Below, piece by piece: positions 18,848-27,140 of a stretch of 64,000 nt of DNA. The DNA is from an uncultured Tateyamaria sp. (GTDB lineage: Bacteria; Pseudomonadota; Alphaproteobacteria; Rhodobacterales; Rhodobacteraceae). The position numbers and the translations under genes were made by a program. Location of the stretch: positions 124,001-188,000 of the forward strand of contig CAJQRC010000010.1 of assembly GCA_905480645.1 (NCBI GenBank), given 5' to 3'. Below the pieces are notes generated by a model, which saw only the letters and a list, made by a program, of their open reading frames with translations, searched no databases and had not been told where the DNA came from. The number at the start of each line of letters is the position of its first letter. Position 1 is the first letter of the stretch.

Positions 18848-18975
18848 AGTGTTTTAATGCCTAAGAGCTCTCGGTCTTCACTGGGTCCGCCGTAGCGCCC
18901 ACCAGAGGTCAGGTCATCATTTCTTGTTTCGTTTCTTATAGCTACGTGTTTACACTGAAGAAAGCGTCGCATCAT
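18838..18975 (-). CDS. Small hypothetical protein, 45 residues, between trmD and rplS
   Basis: I do not recognise this protein. The frame starts ATGATG at 18975 with GGA six bases upstream and ends at TAA 18838-18840, 29 bases before rplS. It begins MMRRFLQCKHVAIRN and ends GGRYGGPSEDRELLGIKTLRG minus its final residue or so; the second half is Gly/charged and looks like real coding sequence, richer in G+C than the flanks. The RBS lies in the 3' arm of a hairpin (18982-19005), and the stop codon lies in another. It could be a real small protein or a leader peptide controlling rplS-rpmE. Confidence 0.55.
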   Translation of the reverse strand: MMRRFLQCKHVAIRNETRNDDLTSGGRYGGPSEDRELLGIKTLRG

Positions 18976-19297
18976 TTTTATTCCGACAGATAAACCCGAG
19001 TCGGATTTTTTGGTGTATAAGGTGGAAGATGCGGCCGATCAAGAGGTAATGGGCAGCTATCTTTTTGTCGTGATGTATCGTTTGCCTAAGTAAAAAGTTT
19101 TTAAATAACACAAACTGTAAAAGGCAAAGTGGTTAATTCCGCATCAAATTTATTATCAGGTATCCAAAGCACTCTGGAAGTCATCACTGGTATTATAACG
19201 GAAGTGTGGTTTTATATTTAAGAGCTCTCATTATACTTTAAAGTCTATAGGAAATGCCTAAACTATCGTTTCCGGCTTGAGTTTGTTTTGGCACCTT
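18976..19297 (-). promoter_or_regulatory. trmD-rplS spacer with an RBS-masking hairpin
   Basis: The 322-base spacer breaks the otherwise compact ribosomal block. At 18982-19005 a stem TCCGAC / GTCGGA (six pairs, 12-base loop) encloses the GGA that serves as RBS for the 45-residue ORF. Read on the plus strand the same hairpin is followed by TTTTTT, so it could instead terminate antisense transcription. The rest is AT-rich and without a gene; a promoter for the small ORF and rplS may lie here. Confidence 0.4.
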
Positions 19298-20104
19298 CTA
19301 GTTATCAGTTCTTGTAGACTTTGTATTTCGTATTTTCCAAAGATCAGGACGGCGCTCTTTAGTGATTAATTTTGACATTTTTTGCCGCCAAATAGCTATC
19401 TCTCCGTGGTTTCCAGACAATAAAATAGAAGGGATTTCCCGACCTTCCCATATTGATGGTTTGGTATATTGTGGATGTTCAAGGAGGCCATTGGAGTGAC
19501 TTTCCTCAATTATGCTCTCTGAGTTCCCCAAAACATCAGGCAGTAGCCGCACGGAAGCATCTACGACTGCCTGAGCGGCAATTTCTCCTCCAGTTAGAAC
19601 GAAATCACCTAAACTGACCTCTTTTATGTTCCAGTGTTCAAGGACGCGTTCATCTACACCCTCAAAACGACCGCACAATATGGTAACTCCATTACAGCGT
19701 GATAAATCGTGCGCCATTTTTTGATCAAAACGCTGTCCGCGGGGTGACATGTAAAGTATAGGCCAATTCCCATGTGCGTTGCTTTGCGTATCTAATAATG
19801 CAGCATTGATGACATCTGCGCGCAAAACCATGCCTGCGCCACCACCTGCGGGAGTGTCATCCACGTTACGATGCTTTCCTTTACCATAGTCTCTTAAATC
19901 GTGGGTATGTAGTTGCCATTTTCCCGTTTGTAGGGCCTTGCCAGTAAGCGAAGCACCCAGCACATTTGGGAATGTTTCTGGAAACAAGGTTATAATTCGG
20001 GCCTGCCAGACCCCAGTCAAATTAGGTTGTTCATCCATGAGTGACCTAGGTTTTATTGTCGGATGGAGTGTCTTGCGTCCGTAGGATTTGTTAGGAGTTG
20101 TCAT
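19298..20104 (-). CDS. trmD: tRNA (guanine-37-N1) methyltransferase
   Basis: TrmD methylates G37 next to the anticodon and so prevents +1 frameshifting. It is a knotted SPOUT-family enzyme that works as a dimer. The 268 residues include ARIITLFPETFPNVLG, DTPAGGGAGMVLRADV, the SAM/knot segments LCGRFEGVDERVLEHW and SLGDFVLTGGEIAA, and EHPQYTKP near the C-terminus. The N-terminus has about 30 residues before the conserved start (MTTPNKSYG...), longer than E. coli; a downstream ATG at residue 23 (MDEQPNL) is an alternative start. Confidence 0.94.
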   Translation of the reverse strand: MTTPNKSYGRKTLHPTIKPRSLMDEQPNLTGVWQARIITLFPETFPNVLGASLTGKALQTGKWQLHTHDLRDYGKGKHRNVDDTPAGGGAGMVLRADVINAALLDTQSNAHGNWPILYMSPRGQRFDQKMAHDLSRCNGVTILCGRFEGVDERVLEHWNIKEVSLGDFVLTGGEIAAQAVVDASVRLLPDVLGNSESIIEESHSNGLLEHPQYTKPSIWEGREIPSILLSGNHGEIAIWRQKMSKLITKERRPDLWKIRNTKSTRTDN

Positions 20105-20358
20105 GATCTTGCCCTTGCCATGATTACCGCTTTCACCGCAGTTTGATTAAGTCTGCGTAATCTTTAGAGATAAAAACAAGTAAAACAATCTTGGGCAAGG
20201 TGGTACAGTCTGCTGGCCGTAAAATCTGTAATTTCATAAAGATTTTGAAATTAGAGATTTCTTTTTGCCTTAAATAAATTCGTAAAACGACACTTTGACA
20301 TTTTATATTTACAATGGTGTCCAGTAAGAATTATTTGTCGAAATAAGGTCAATGTGCT

Positions 20359-20871
20359 TCAGAAAACCCCTGCCGGTGGGTCCACAATAATGCGAGCTAG
20401 GATTAAGTCTACTGTCGGTACGGTTTCTAAAGTAAAGGGCAGCAAAACTGTTTCTTTTTTTCCAAAAACATTTATCTCCAATAAATCACCTGCACCATGA
20501 TTTTGCACTGATTTGACAAGACCTAATGGAATACCACCAGTATCAAAAACCTCTATTCCGGTAAGGTCGTTGTGATAGTACTCATCGTCAGGCAAATTTG
20601 GTAGGTCTGCCCGTCGGGCAAAAAGTTGCGTGCCACGTAATTCGTCTGCTTGTTCTTTAGTTGCAATATTTGCAATGCGTGCGACGAAACCATTTTTAAT
20701 TGGTCTTACTAGAGCCAGGGTAAAACTTTGTTTTTCATGCTCATTTGTAAGAGGGTTGTAAGACTCTATATCTTCTGGAACTGCGCAAAAGGATTTTATC
20801 CGCAACTCACCATGGATCCCGTAAGATCCACTTATTACGCCCACACAAATAATTGCATTATTCACGCTCAC
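20359..20871 (-). CDS. rimM: 16S rRNA processing protein RimM
   Basis: RimM helps mature the 30S head by binding ribosomal protein S19. It has an N-terminal RimM barrel ([19 protein letters not shown]) and a C-terminal PRC-barrel ([18 protein letters not shown] then [15 protein letters not shown]). It is 170 residues from GTG 20871; a second GTG two codons later is possible. The start lies inside the 3' end of a 45-codon ORF, a 14-base overlap, so RimM translation is likely coupled to it. A 254-base gap separates it from trmD. Confidence 0.93.
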   Translation of the reverse strand: MSVNNAIICVGVISGSYGIHGELRIKSFCAVPEDIESYNPLTNEHEKQSFTLALVRPIKNGFVARIANIATKEQADELRGTQLFARRADLPNLPDDEYYHNDLTGIEVFDTGGIPLGLVKSVQNHGAGDLLEINVFGKKETVLLPFTLETVPTVDLILARIIVDPPAGVF

Positions 20872-20995
20872 ATACCCTATCCAACATCATTCCTCCCTGA
20901 TCGTTGCAAGCTGTAGCTGTTTGGTTACGCTCGATCAAAAGGCCCGCAACAAAAGCAATCATAACCAAAATTACGGTACGAATTAATCCGAACAT
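20858..20995 (-). CDS. Small single-span membrane protein, 45 residues, upstream of rimM
   Basis: The start is ATG 20995, preceded by AAAGG at good spacing; the stop is TAA at 20858-20860 inside rimM. The product begins [20 protein letters not shown], one strongly hydrophobic span (about 5-20), then [15 protein letters not shown] and a charged end, VCERE. Two Cys (30 and 42) lie on the non-membrane side after a Glu-Arg pair. The pattern of one helix, 'ER', Cys, 'GG', Cys resembles short uncharacterised proteins I associate with Rhodobacteraceae, but that is from memory. Function unknown. Tight overlap with rimM argues that it is translated. Confidence 0.65.
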   Translation of the reverse strand: MFGLIRTVILVMIAFVAGLLIERNQTATACNDQGGMMLDRVCERE

Positions 20996-21503
20996 AGCTA
21001 CCTTTCTGGTTTGGTTTTTATGATTATTATGTGTGCCACAATACTAACCGATGTCTAGTCGTATGGTTGTGCAAAATGCCGATAAACCCATCAGCTCGAT
21101 AAAATTGATCTGAATTTTTGGAACGACGTAATTTTATACTCTATACTGTATACACCTTAGCTATTAGTTGAAGGAGCTTAAAAGCACTTATGGGAGGGTT
21201 TGTTTTAGACCGCCGCCCGCACTAAGTTTTCTTAGGTAATATGGGGTAGGTTCTGAAAAATGATCTGCTAGGCTAAAATCTTGTACTCTCAAAACTGTTA
21301 CATAAGCGCGAAAATTTTCAAAGTGAGCACGCTTTACTATTAGACCTTCTCTGCGATAGGCGGCTCATCAAACTATCCATATAAGAAATTTGGTTATCAT
21401 AAAACAAAAATAGCTTTGTGGATTACTAAAGTTGCAACGCCCAAGCAACTTAAAATTTCATGGACGTCGCCTTAAAATATTTTACAGGTTGTTTAGATTA
21501 GGC
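20996..21503. other. Intergenic region between rpsP and the small membrane protein gene
   Basis: 508 bases with no convincing gene. At 21190-21225 a 12-codon plus-strand frame (MGGFVLDRRPH) includes an isolated GC-rich patch, with AAGGAG at 21171-21176 set too far upstream. The rest is AT-rich. A promoter for the rimM gene pair probably lies in it. Confidence 0.45.
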
Positions 21504-21974
21504 CTATTTTGGTGCTTCTTCTGGTTCCGCAACCTCTTCCACAGTCTCTCCCGCAGTTGGTACTTCTTCAGCTGCCGCAGTTTTTTCGGGTGCTGGCGCT
21601 TCTTCTGCTATTGGAGCTGCTTGTTCTTCCGCTAAGGCTGTTGCTTTGGCGGCTTTTTCTTCTGCGCGTTCTTTTGCTTTTTTACCTGGCTCACCTTTTT
21701 TCATATTAATTCGCTCTTTTTTATCAAGAGCGCCAGCAGCTTCAAGCATCCGACTGATACGATCGGTGGGTTGCGCGCCTTCGCTGAGCCAATATTGAAT
21801 ACGTTCCATATTCATCTTAACCCGCTCCTCGCTGTCTTTTGGTAGAAGTGGGTTATACGTGCCAAGTTTTTCAATATAGCGACCGTCACGCGGCATGCGA
21901 CTATCAGCTGCAACAATGCGATAGAAAGGACGTTTTTTGGAACCCCCGCGCGCGAGACGAATTTTCATAGCCAT
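21504..21974 (-). CDS. rpsP: 30S ribosomal protein S16 with acidic C-terminal tail
   Basis: S16 binds 16S rRNA early in 30S assembly. The core (residues 1 to about 80) is canonical: [40 protein letters not shown] and [20 protein letters not shown]. It is followed by about 75 residues rich in Ala, Glu and Lys that resemble no folded domain. Bacterial S16 is usually 80-90 residues; long Ala/Glu tails occur in several alphaproteobacteria. Part of the ffh-to-rpmE block, 32 bases after chorismate mutase. Confidence 0.95.
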   Translation of the reverse strand: MAMKIRLARGGSKKRPFYRIVAADSRMPRDGRYIEKLGTYNPLLPKDSEERVKMNMERIQYWLSEGAQPTDRISRMLEAAGALDKKERINMKKGEPGKKAKERAEEKAAKATALAEEQAAPIAEEAPAPEKTAAAEEVPTAGETVEEVAEPEEAPK

Positions 21975-22006
21975 GATTTTCTTCCTTAAATTTAAGATTT
22001 GGCAGA

Positions 22007-22315
22007 TCAGGATCCACCTTCAGATTTGTGTTTTTGATGGTGCTGAATGACCTCAGCGATGATGAAGTTTAGAAACTTCTTAGCAAATAAAGGATCTAAT
22101 TCAGCCTCATTTGCCATATCTTCGAGCCGAGAGATCTGCTTCGCTTCGCGGGCAGGGTCGGACGGTGGAAGTTCGTGAGTAGCCTTTAGTTCACCTACTG
22201 CCTGGGTGTGTTTGAACCGCTCGCCTAATGTGTATACGAGAATTGCATCGAGGCGATCGATACTTTTGCGGTGCTCTTTCAGCACTGCTGCTGCACGTTC
22301 TGCTTCGTCGGTCAT
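22007..22315 (-). CDS. Chorismate mutase (AroQ class)
   Basis: This enzyme rearranges chorismate to prephenate on the way to phenylalanine and tyrosine. It is an all-helical AroQ monofunctional enzyme of 102 residues from ATG 22315, which has CGGAG eight bases upstream; a longer in-frame start at 22369 lacks support. Key features are [32 protein letters not shown], with the Arg/Lys active-site series, and the C-terminal [11 protein letters not shown] helix. Its place between ffh and rpsP is a Rhodobacterales-type arrangement, and the link to ribosome genes has no obvious functional reason. Confidence 0.9.
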   Translation of the reverse strand: MTDEAERAAAVLKEHRKSIDRLDAILVYTLGERFKHTQAVGELKATHELPPSDPAREAKQISRLEDMANEAELDPLFAKKFLNFIIAEVIQHHQKHKSEGGS

Positions 22316-22550
22316 ATTCAGTCTCCGATTTTCGCTAAAAGCGGAAACAGTAAAAGCTGTTTCAAACATTCTGTTTGTAGGCAGATCTTAATTGGCTGGC
22401 ATGGCATCTGGTCAGTCCGAAGCATATTTTCTATTGTTATCGCTCGACCTTTGCAAAGCCGCATTTGAATCCTAACCTTTCGAGTTAAAGGACTTCTGTT
22501 GAGTAAAAGTCTAATAATTTTTATCATTACAGCGTTGAGCGGATTTATCT

Positions 22551-24014
22551 TCATTTCTTTTTGCCAAAACCGCTCAGGCCGGGGGGTAAATTCATTCCGC
22601 CGCCCATCTGTTTTGCTGCTGCCTCTAATTGTACTTGGTCCATTCCTCCAATATCCGGCATGCCACCTTTGCCAAACATACCCTTCATGGCCTGTTTGAG
22701 CATACCACCTTTACCCTTACCGATTTTTTTCATCATATCTGACATTTGCCGGTGCATCTTTAGTAACTTATTTAAGTCCGAAACTTGCATGCCAGACCCG
22801 GCCGCAATCCGCTTTTTGCGACTAGCTTGCAGAATTTGTGGGGCTGCTCGCTCTCTCTTTGTCATAGATTGTATTATGGCTATTTGTTGGCGCAGCACTT
22901 TGTCATCAAAGCCTGCATCTTGTACTTGCTTGGCCACTTTTCCCATACCAGGCATCATGCCCATCATACCTTCCATCCCCCCCATCTTAACCATTTGTTC
23001 AAGTTGCATACGAAGATCGTTCATATTGAACTGACCTTTTGTCATTCGGCGCATCATTTTTTCAGCTTGCTCAGCTTCAAGGGTTTCTTGCGCTTTCTCG
23101 ACAAGACTAACAATATCGCCCATTCCAAGAATACGGCCGGCGATCCGATCTGGCTCAAAGGTTTCCAGAGCGTCCATTTTCTCGCCTAAGCCTACGAACT
23201 TTATTGGTTTTCCGGTGACCGCTCTCATTGATAGGGCAGCACCGCCTCGTCCATCGCCGTCCATTCTTGTAAGTATTACGCCAGTTATTCCTATGCGTTC
23301 ATCAAAATTTTGTGCTGTATTAACAGCATCCTGGCCTGTCAGTCCATCGACCACTAAAATGGTTTCCCGCGGGTTAGCTACATCGCGCACGGCTTCAACT
23401 TGGTTCATTAACTCATCGTCAATTGATAGTCGGCCTGCTGTATCGAGCACATATACGTCGTAGCCACCTAGGCTTGCTTGCGTTTTCGCGCGCTTCGCAA
23501 TTTGAACTGGATCCTGCCCTTTAACTATTGGTAGAGTATCCACATTGATTTGTGTGCCTAAAATTGCAAGCTGTTCCATTGCGGCAGGGCGGTTTACATC
23601 GAGTGAGGCCATAAGTACGCGTTTGCCATCCTTTTCAGTCAAACGCTTAGCCAGTTTTGCTGTGGTTGTTGTTTTGCCGCCGCCTTGAAGGCCAACCATT
23701 AGAATAGGCGCTGGAGGGCTATCAATTTTTAACGTTCCAGCCTCACCCTTTCCCCGGAGGGTGTTGATCAGCGCATCATGCACTATCTTAACCACCTGCT
23801 GGCCAGGGGTAATAGACTTTGTAACGGCTTGACCGGTTGCCTTTTCCTGAATGGTCTTGATAAAATCGCGAGCCACTGGAAGTGAAACATCTGCTTCAAG
23901 CAAAGCGACCCGGACTTCACGCAGAGCTGTCTTGACGTCATCTTCCGAAAGAGAACCTTGTTTGGTAAGCCGATCAAAGACACCTGAAAGGCGTTCTGAG
24001 AGATTTTCAAACAT
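22551..24014 (-). CDS. ffh: Signal recognition particle protein (SRP54)
   Basis: Ffh binds signal sequences on nascent chains and, with 4.5S RNA and FtsY, directs ribosomes to the membrane. The 487 residues comprise an N-terminal four-helix bundle, the SRP GTPase domain (P-loop GLQGGGKTT at 108-116, DVNRPAA, VLDTAGRL, TRMDGDGRGG) and a Met-rich M domain with MMGMMPGMGK and the RNA-binding GSGMQVSDLNKLLK. It ends MNLPPGLSGFGKKK. ATG 24014 is preceded by AAGGATAACGGGTT. The SRP RNA gene is not in the window. Confidence 0.97.
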   Translation of the reverse strand: MFENLSERLSGVFDRLTKQGSLSEDDVKTALREVRVALLEADVSLPVARDFIKTIQEKATGQAVTKSITPGQQVVKIVHDALINTLRGKGEAGTLKIDSPPAPILMVGLQGGGKTTTTAKLAKRLTEKDGKRVLMASLDVNRPAAMEQLAILGTQINVDTLPIVKGQDPVQIAKRAKTQASLGGYDVYVLDTAGRLSIDDELMNQVEAVRDVANPRETILVVDGLTGQDAVNTAQNFDERIGITGVILTRMDGDGRGGAALSMRAVTGKPIKFVGLGEKMDALETFEPDRIAGRILGMGDIVSLVEKAQETLEAEQAEKMMRRMTKGQFNMNDLRMQLEQMVKMGGMEGMMGMMPGMGKVAKQVQDAGFDDKVLRQQIAIIQSMTKRERAAPQILQASRKKRIAAGSGMQVSDLNKLLKMHRQMSDMMKKIGKGKGGMLKQAMKGMFGKGGMPDIGGMDQVQLEAAAKQMGGGMNLPPGLSGFGKKK

Positions 24015-24180
24015 AACCCGTTATCCTTTCAAAACCGCCAAAACTAATGCATGGCCCTACGGCAAAATCCCTTTAAAGGTTTAAAAACGATACTTACCCC
24101 CGTGGGCGCAACGCGCTGACGGGGGTGATCTCGAACGGCTCTTAAGGGACCGGAAAGTAAAGTTTCCGATCTAGAGGATG
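24015..24180 (-). promoter_or_regulatory. Structured 5' leader of ffh
   Basis: Two hairpins lie 80-155 bases upstream of the ffh start on the minus strand. The nearer one (24096-24126) has an eight-pair outer stem ACCCCCGT/ACGGGGGT, a symmetric two-by-two internal loop and an inner GCGC/GCGC stem with a three-base loop. The further one (24151-24168) is CGGAAA/TTTCCG with a six-base loop. The first is strikingly GC-rich for this DNA. No T-tract follows on either strand, so it is not a standard terminator. It may be a regulatory leader; I do not recognise a known riboswitch in it. Confidence 0.45.
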
Positions 24181-25315
24181 ATTTTTAGAAAGATTAATAG
24201 AGGGTGTCAAGTACTATGATGCTTGAGGGCTAAGAGTAATGTGGTATTTAATACGCTATAAATTAACTACATCTGCTATAGCTATACTGCTGTGCCAGTG
24301 ATGTAGGTAATACCCATAAGGTTATGTAATGCATATTGTAGAAGTTAGTGGTCGCGAAGCGGAAGAAGTACTTTATCTAATGAGAATTCAATTTACGATC
24401 GTGCTGTTAGCACAAGAATGAGAATATTTGAATTTTTGATGACTATTTCTTGCTGTCTGAGTGATATTAAGCTTGTCGGTACTGTCGCAATGAGAATTAA
24501 AGATCAGGATATTTTAATTTAATTTTATACTGAGTTAATAGCCAGACTGTTACTTCAATTAGCACGGTCTTTAAGCTTCGGACAATATAATAGATTTAAA
24601 TTATACTCCTAAAAATTGAAGCGAAATGTCTAGGTTTACTCATTAGCATACAAAAGAAGAACTAGGTTAAAATTGAGGCAGCGTTTCAATTTACTGGGAT
24701 GCGAACAGCAGTGGTGCAGCAGATGTTTAGATCTCGCCCGTAATTCAGAGGTCACACACCGCATAGATGCGACAGATAGAGAATTGCACGTGAAATTTTT
24801 TAAAAAATACCCACGAAATACTATCCAAACCAAGCTGATAATGATCTATTCTGTGTGAAATAGAAGGCTGCTATTGGATAAAACAAACTGTCGGTACTTA
24901 TTAATGGCCATGGCTCCTAAGATTCTGTTGATTTAGTTGTCAATTCTTTAGTTAAGTTTAAATTTTTTGGCGCTTTTCTTGCGTTGATTTACACAATATT
25001 TCTCAAAATTATGTGGAGGGGTTGGACAAGGAAATCGATTGTTTTGATCGGAGTATATGGCTTGAATTGCGACATATACGTGTACGAAAAGCCCCCGAAT
25101 AAAGCGTTGATATAAAGTTTGATCATTCATTCGACAACCCATGGGCCTTTTTGATACAACAGATTATTTCGCTAAATAAGTTAGGAAAGATTAGTGGTTG
25201 GATGTAAGGGCAATGTTTTATTCACGATGGTGACGTTCTATGCGCCCCTTGTTATCGATGGCTCTGTAAAGCCATTGATAACAATCACATTACGTTTTAT
25301 CCAAGGGATAACCGA
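24181..25315. other. Gene-poor AT-rich region upstream of ffh
   Basis: About 1.1 kb without a convincing gene. Fragments around 24660-24840 on the plus strand (RIDATDRELHVKF) weakly recall the substrate-binding domain of a LysR regulator. With the better remnant at 25316-25531 they could be the debris of one decayed regulator. A strong 36-base hairpin sits at 25249-25284. Confidence 0.4.
25249..25284. repeat. 36-base inverted repeat (hairpin)
   Basis: Fifteen consecutive pairs (one G-T) form between 25249-25263 and 25270-25284, with arms TTGTTATCGATGGCT and AGCCATTGATAACAA, around a six-base loop. Neither side has an adjacent T-tract. It could be a factor-independent terminator of poor type, a protein-binding palindrome, or the end of a lost element. 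Confidence 0.7.
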
Positions 25316-25531
25316 ATGATAGAGCAAATTGTGCTCTCTTTTAAAAGTATTGTGCTTTTGTTAATTTCTGATGCGTACGCCAGCCAAGTTTTGGTGGACA
25401 TCGCGGCTCCAAGTGATGATTGGTTTTTACCGTTATGTCTGGTCACGTACGTTGATTTGCGCCGCGCACAAAGCTTACAAAAACTTCTAACTTATTTCGA
25501 AGAAAATCGAAAATACTGGGTGAAATTGTGA
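25316..25531 (+). pseudogene. Probable C-terminal remnant of a LysR-type regulator
   Basis: A 71-codon frame overlaps the next gene's start by four bases (GTGA). Its second half, DDWFLPLCLVTYVDLRRAQSLQKLLTYF, closely follows the pattern at the end of LysR-type effector domains (LWLVTHRDLRRTARVRALMDFL). The N-terminal helix-turn-helix is absent, and upstream DNA has no intact frame for it. I therefore read it as a decayed regulator, perhaps once controlling the following EamA permease. The alternative is a small unrelated protein coupled to that gene. Confidence 0.45.
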
Positions 25532-26421
25532 CGCCATTAGTCAAAGGGCATTTAGCAATGTTAATATTTTCTGCACTTGTAGCGGGATCTTTTTCACTTG
25601 GCTCTATGGCGGCAAATGAAATTGCGCCAGTCGCATTAAACGCTTTGCGTTTTTGGTTGGCATCTGCCTTAATTTTTGTTGCGGTCGTCGCGACCGGTGG
25701 ACGGTTGCATGTAGTCACGCACGCGTCTTGGCGGTATTTAGTTTTGGGTAGTATATTTTCGGTTTATTTCGTGCTGATGTTTGAAGGACTCAAGACTGCC
25801 CCACCGGTGAGTACTTCGGCTGTTTTTACGCTGACCCCTCTTTTAGCTGGTTTGTTTGGCTGGATTTTGCTGCGACAGATAATGACTCCTCGAACGGCTT
25901 TTGCCTTAATGATTGGAGCCATAGGCGCTCTTTGGGTGATTTTTAGAGCTGATATTCTGGCTTTAACCAGCTTTAAAGTTGGGCGTGGTGAGGCGATATA
26001 TTTCATAGGATGTGTTTCCCATGCGATTTACACGCCTATGGTTCGCAGGCTGAATAGAGGGGAACCTGCACTTATCTTTACGTTTGGCGTTTTGGTGGCA
26101 GGAGCAATTATTTTAACGATTTATGGATGGTCTGATATTTTGAAGACCTCGTGGTTAGAATTGCCATCGATTGTTTGGGTTACAATCGTCTATGTGTCTG
26201 CCTGTGCCAGTGCGGCTACTTTTGTTCTATTACAGTTTGCCAGTTTGCGACTGCCATCTGCAAAAGTGATGGCTTATACTTATTTAACACCAAGCTGGGT
26301 GATCGTTTGGGAAATTGCACTGGGCAATGAGGTTCCTAATGCTCTAGCTTTTATAGGTGTCGGTCTGACAATTGTGGCGCTTTTGATGCTGTTGCGTGAT
26401 GAGGAGAAACTTACTGATTAG
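25528..26421 (+). CDS. EamA/DMT family permease
   Basis: This is an inner-membrane drug/metabolite transporter of the EamA family: 297 residues with ten hydrophobic segments arranged as two five-helix repeats. The first repeat includes APVALNALRFWLASALIF and PPVSTSAVFTLTPLLAGLFGWILLRQ, and the second SLRLPSAKVMAYTYLTPSWVIVWE; both are classic EamA positions. The start is GTG 25528; an in-frame ATG at 25558 with AAAGGG upstream is a good alternative. The substrate is unknown; family members export amino acids and other metabolites. It converges on an ArsR gene with a four-base overlap of the 3' ends. Confidence 0.88.
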   Translation: MTPLVKGHLAMLIFSALVAGSFSLGSMAANEIAPVALNALRFWLASALIFVAVVATGGRLHVVTHASWRYLVLGSIFSVYFVLMFEGLKTAPPVSTSAVFTLTPLLAGLFGWILLRQIMTPRTAFALMIGAIGALWVIFRADILALTSFKVGRGEAIYFIGCVSHAIYTPMVRRLNRGEPALIFTFGVLVAGAIILTIYGWSDILKTSWLELPSIVWVTIVYVSACASAATFVLLQFASLRLPSAKVMAYTYLTPSWVIVWEIALGNEVPNALAFIGVGLTIVALLMLLRDEEKLTD

Positions 26422-26753
26422 ATTTCAGTTTTATTGTTAAGCTCTTCTACAAGAAATCGTTCAAATGAATCTAAATTTACTGGCTCAAACTGTCCAAAAC
26501 TATGCATCCAGGTGGAAACGGTTAGCATCGCGTCCGGTTGCAATTTACACCACTTGACGCGCCCTCTTTTCTCTTGGGTAATAAGTCCAGCATGACTTAA
26601 TATCATCAAGTGTTTCGATATTGCGGCTAGCGAAATCTTGAACGGATGCGCCACGTCTGTTACAGCCATATCATCCTCCAACAACATTACTAAAATGTCT
26701 CTACGTGTCGGATCAGCCAGTGCAGAAAAAATAATATCTAAATTTTTTGACAT
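26418..26753 (-). CDS. ArsR/SmtB family transcriptional regulator
   Basis: This winged-helix repressor has 111 residues from ATG 26753 (GGA six bases upstream); in-frame ATGs at 26759 and 26840 are less likely. The core is typical: IIFSALADPTRRDILVMLL, the recognition region MAVTDVAHPFKISLAAISKHLMIL and the wing GLITQEKRGRVKWCKL. No paired Cys/His metal-binding set is visible, so it may respond to something other than metal, like the Rhodobacterales ArsR-type regulators paired with SRPBCC proteins. No such partner is adjacent. The target is unknown. Confidence 0.85.
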   Translation of the reverse strand: MSKNLDIIFSALADPTRRDILVMLLEDDMAVTDVAHPFKISLAAISKHLMILSHAGLITQEKRGRVKWCKLQPDAMLTVSTWMHSFGQFEPVNLDSFERFLVEELNNKTEI

Positions 26754-27140
26754 AAACATTCCGTATGAGGAGGATCGTCGGTGGTCAACCGTTACGCCTG
26801 AACAAGTATTTGTTGCGATCCCTTCCAAATTCATGGACATATAACTAAATCACCCTAAGCATAAATCTCTCGGTTTGAAATTCTAATTATTAGGCTGAAT
26901 CCTGATGATAGCTTTTGGATCTGCCTAGTGAATTTGAAATCAATCAACCGAAAGGTTGAATATCACAAAACTCTTATTGTCGATAAAATTGAAGGTTTAA
27001 TGAATGGTCCAACCTTTTTAAAATCTGCTAAAATCAATATAAAACAATCATTTATGATATTTGTTATTGCGATTTATAGCACGTTGACTCGGGGGTAAGT
27101 CCAGAATACTACGCTGTGACGCAAGTCGCTGGGGAACACA
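26754..27140. other. Intergenic region ahead of the ATP synthase Fo operon
   Basis: 387 AT-rich bases between divergent genes, with no reading frame worth calling. It must hold the promoters of the ArsR gene and of atpI; I cannot single out a convincing -35/-10 pair. Confidence 0.5.

Noticed and set aside
21190-21225. 11-residue ORF (MGGFVLDRRPH) with AAGGAG upstream
   Set aside because: The spacing from AAGGAG to ATG is 13 bases and the frame is too short to support; it could be a leader peptide but no controlled gene follows on that strand.
22561-23034. 157-codon plus-strand frame opposite ffh
   Set aside because: It is the antisense shadow of the Met/Gly-rich M domain of ffh; its Pro/Ile/Cys-rich composition and lack of an RBS are typical of shadow frames.
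24329-24421. 30-codon ORF (MHIVEVSGREAEEVLYLMR...) in the gap beyond ffh
   Set aside because: The composition looks protein-like, but there is no RBS, no neighbour and no recognisable family.
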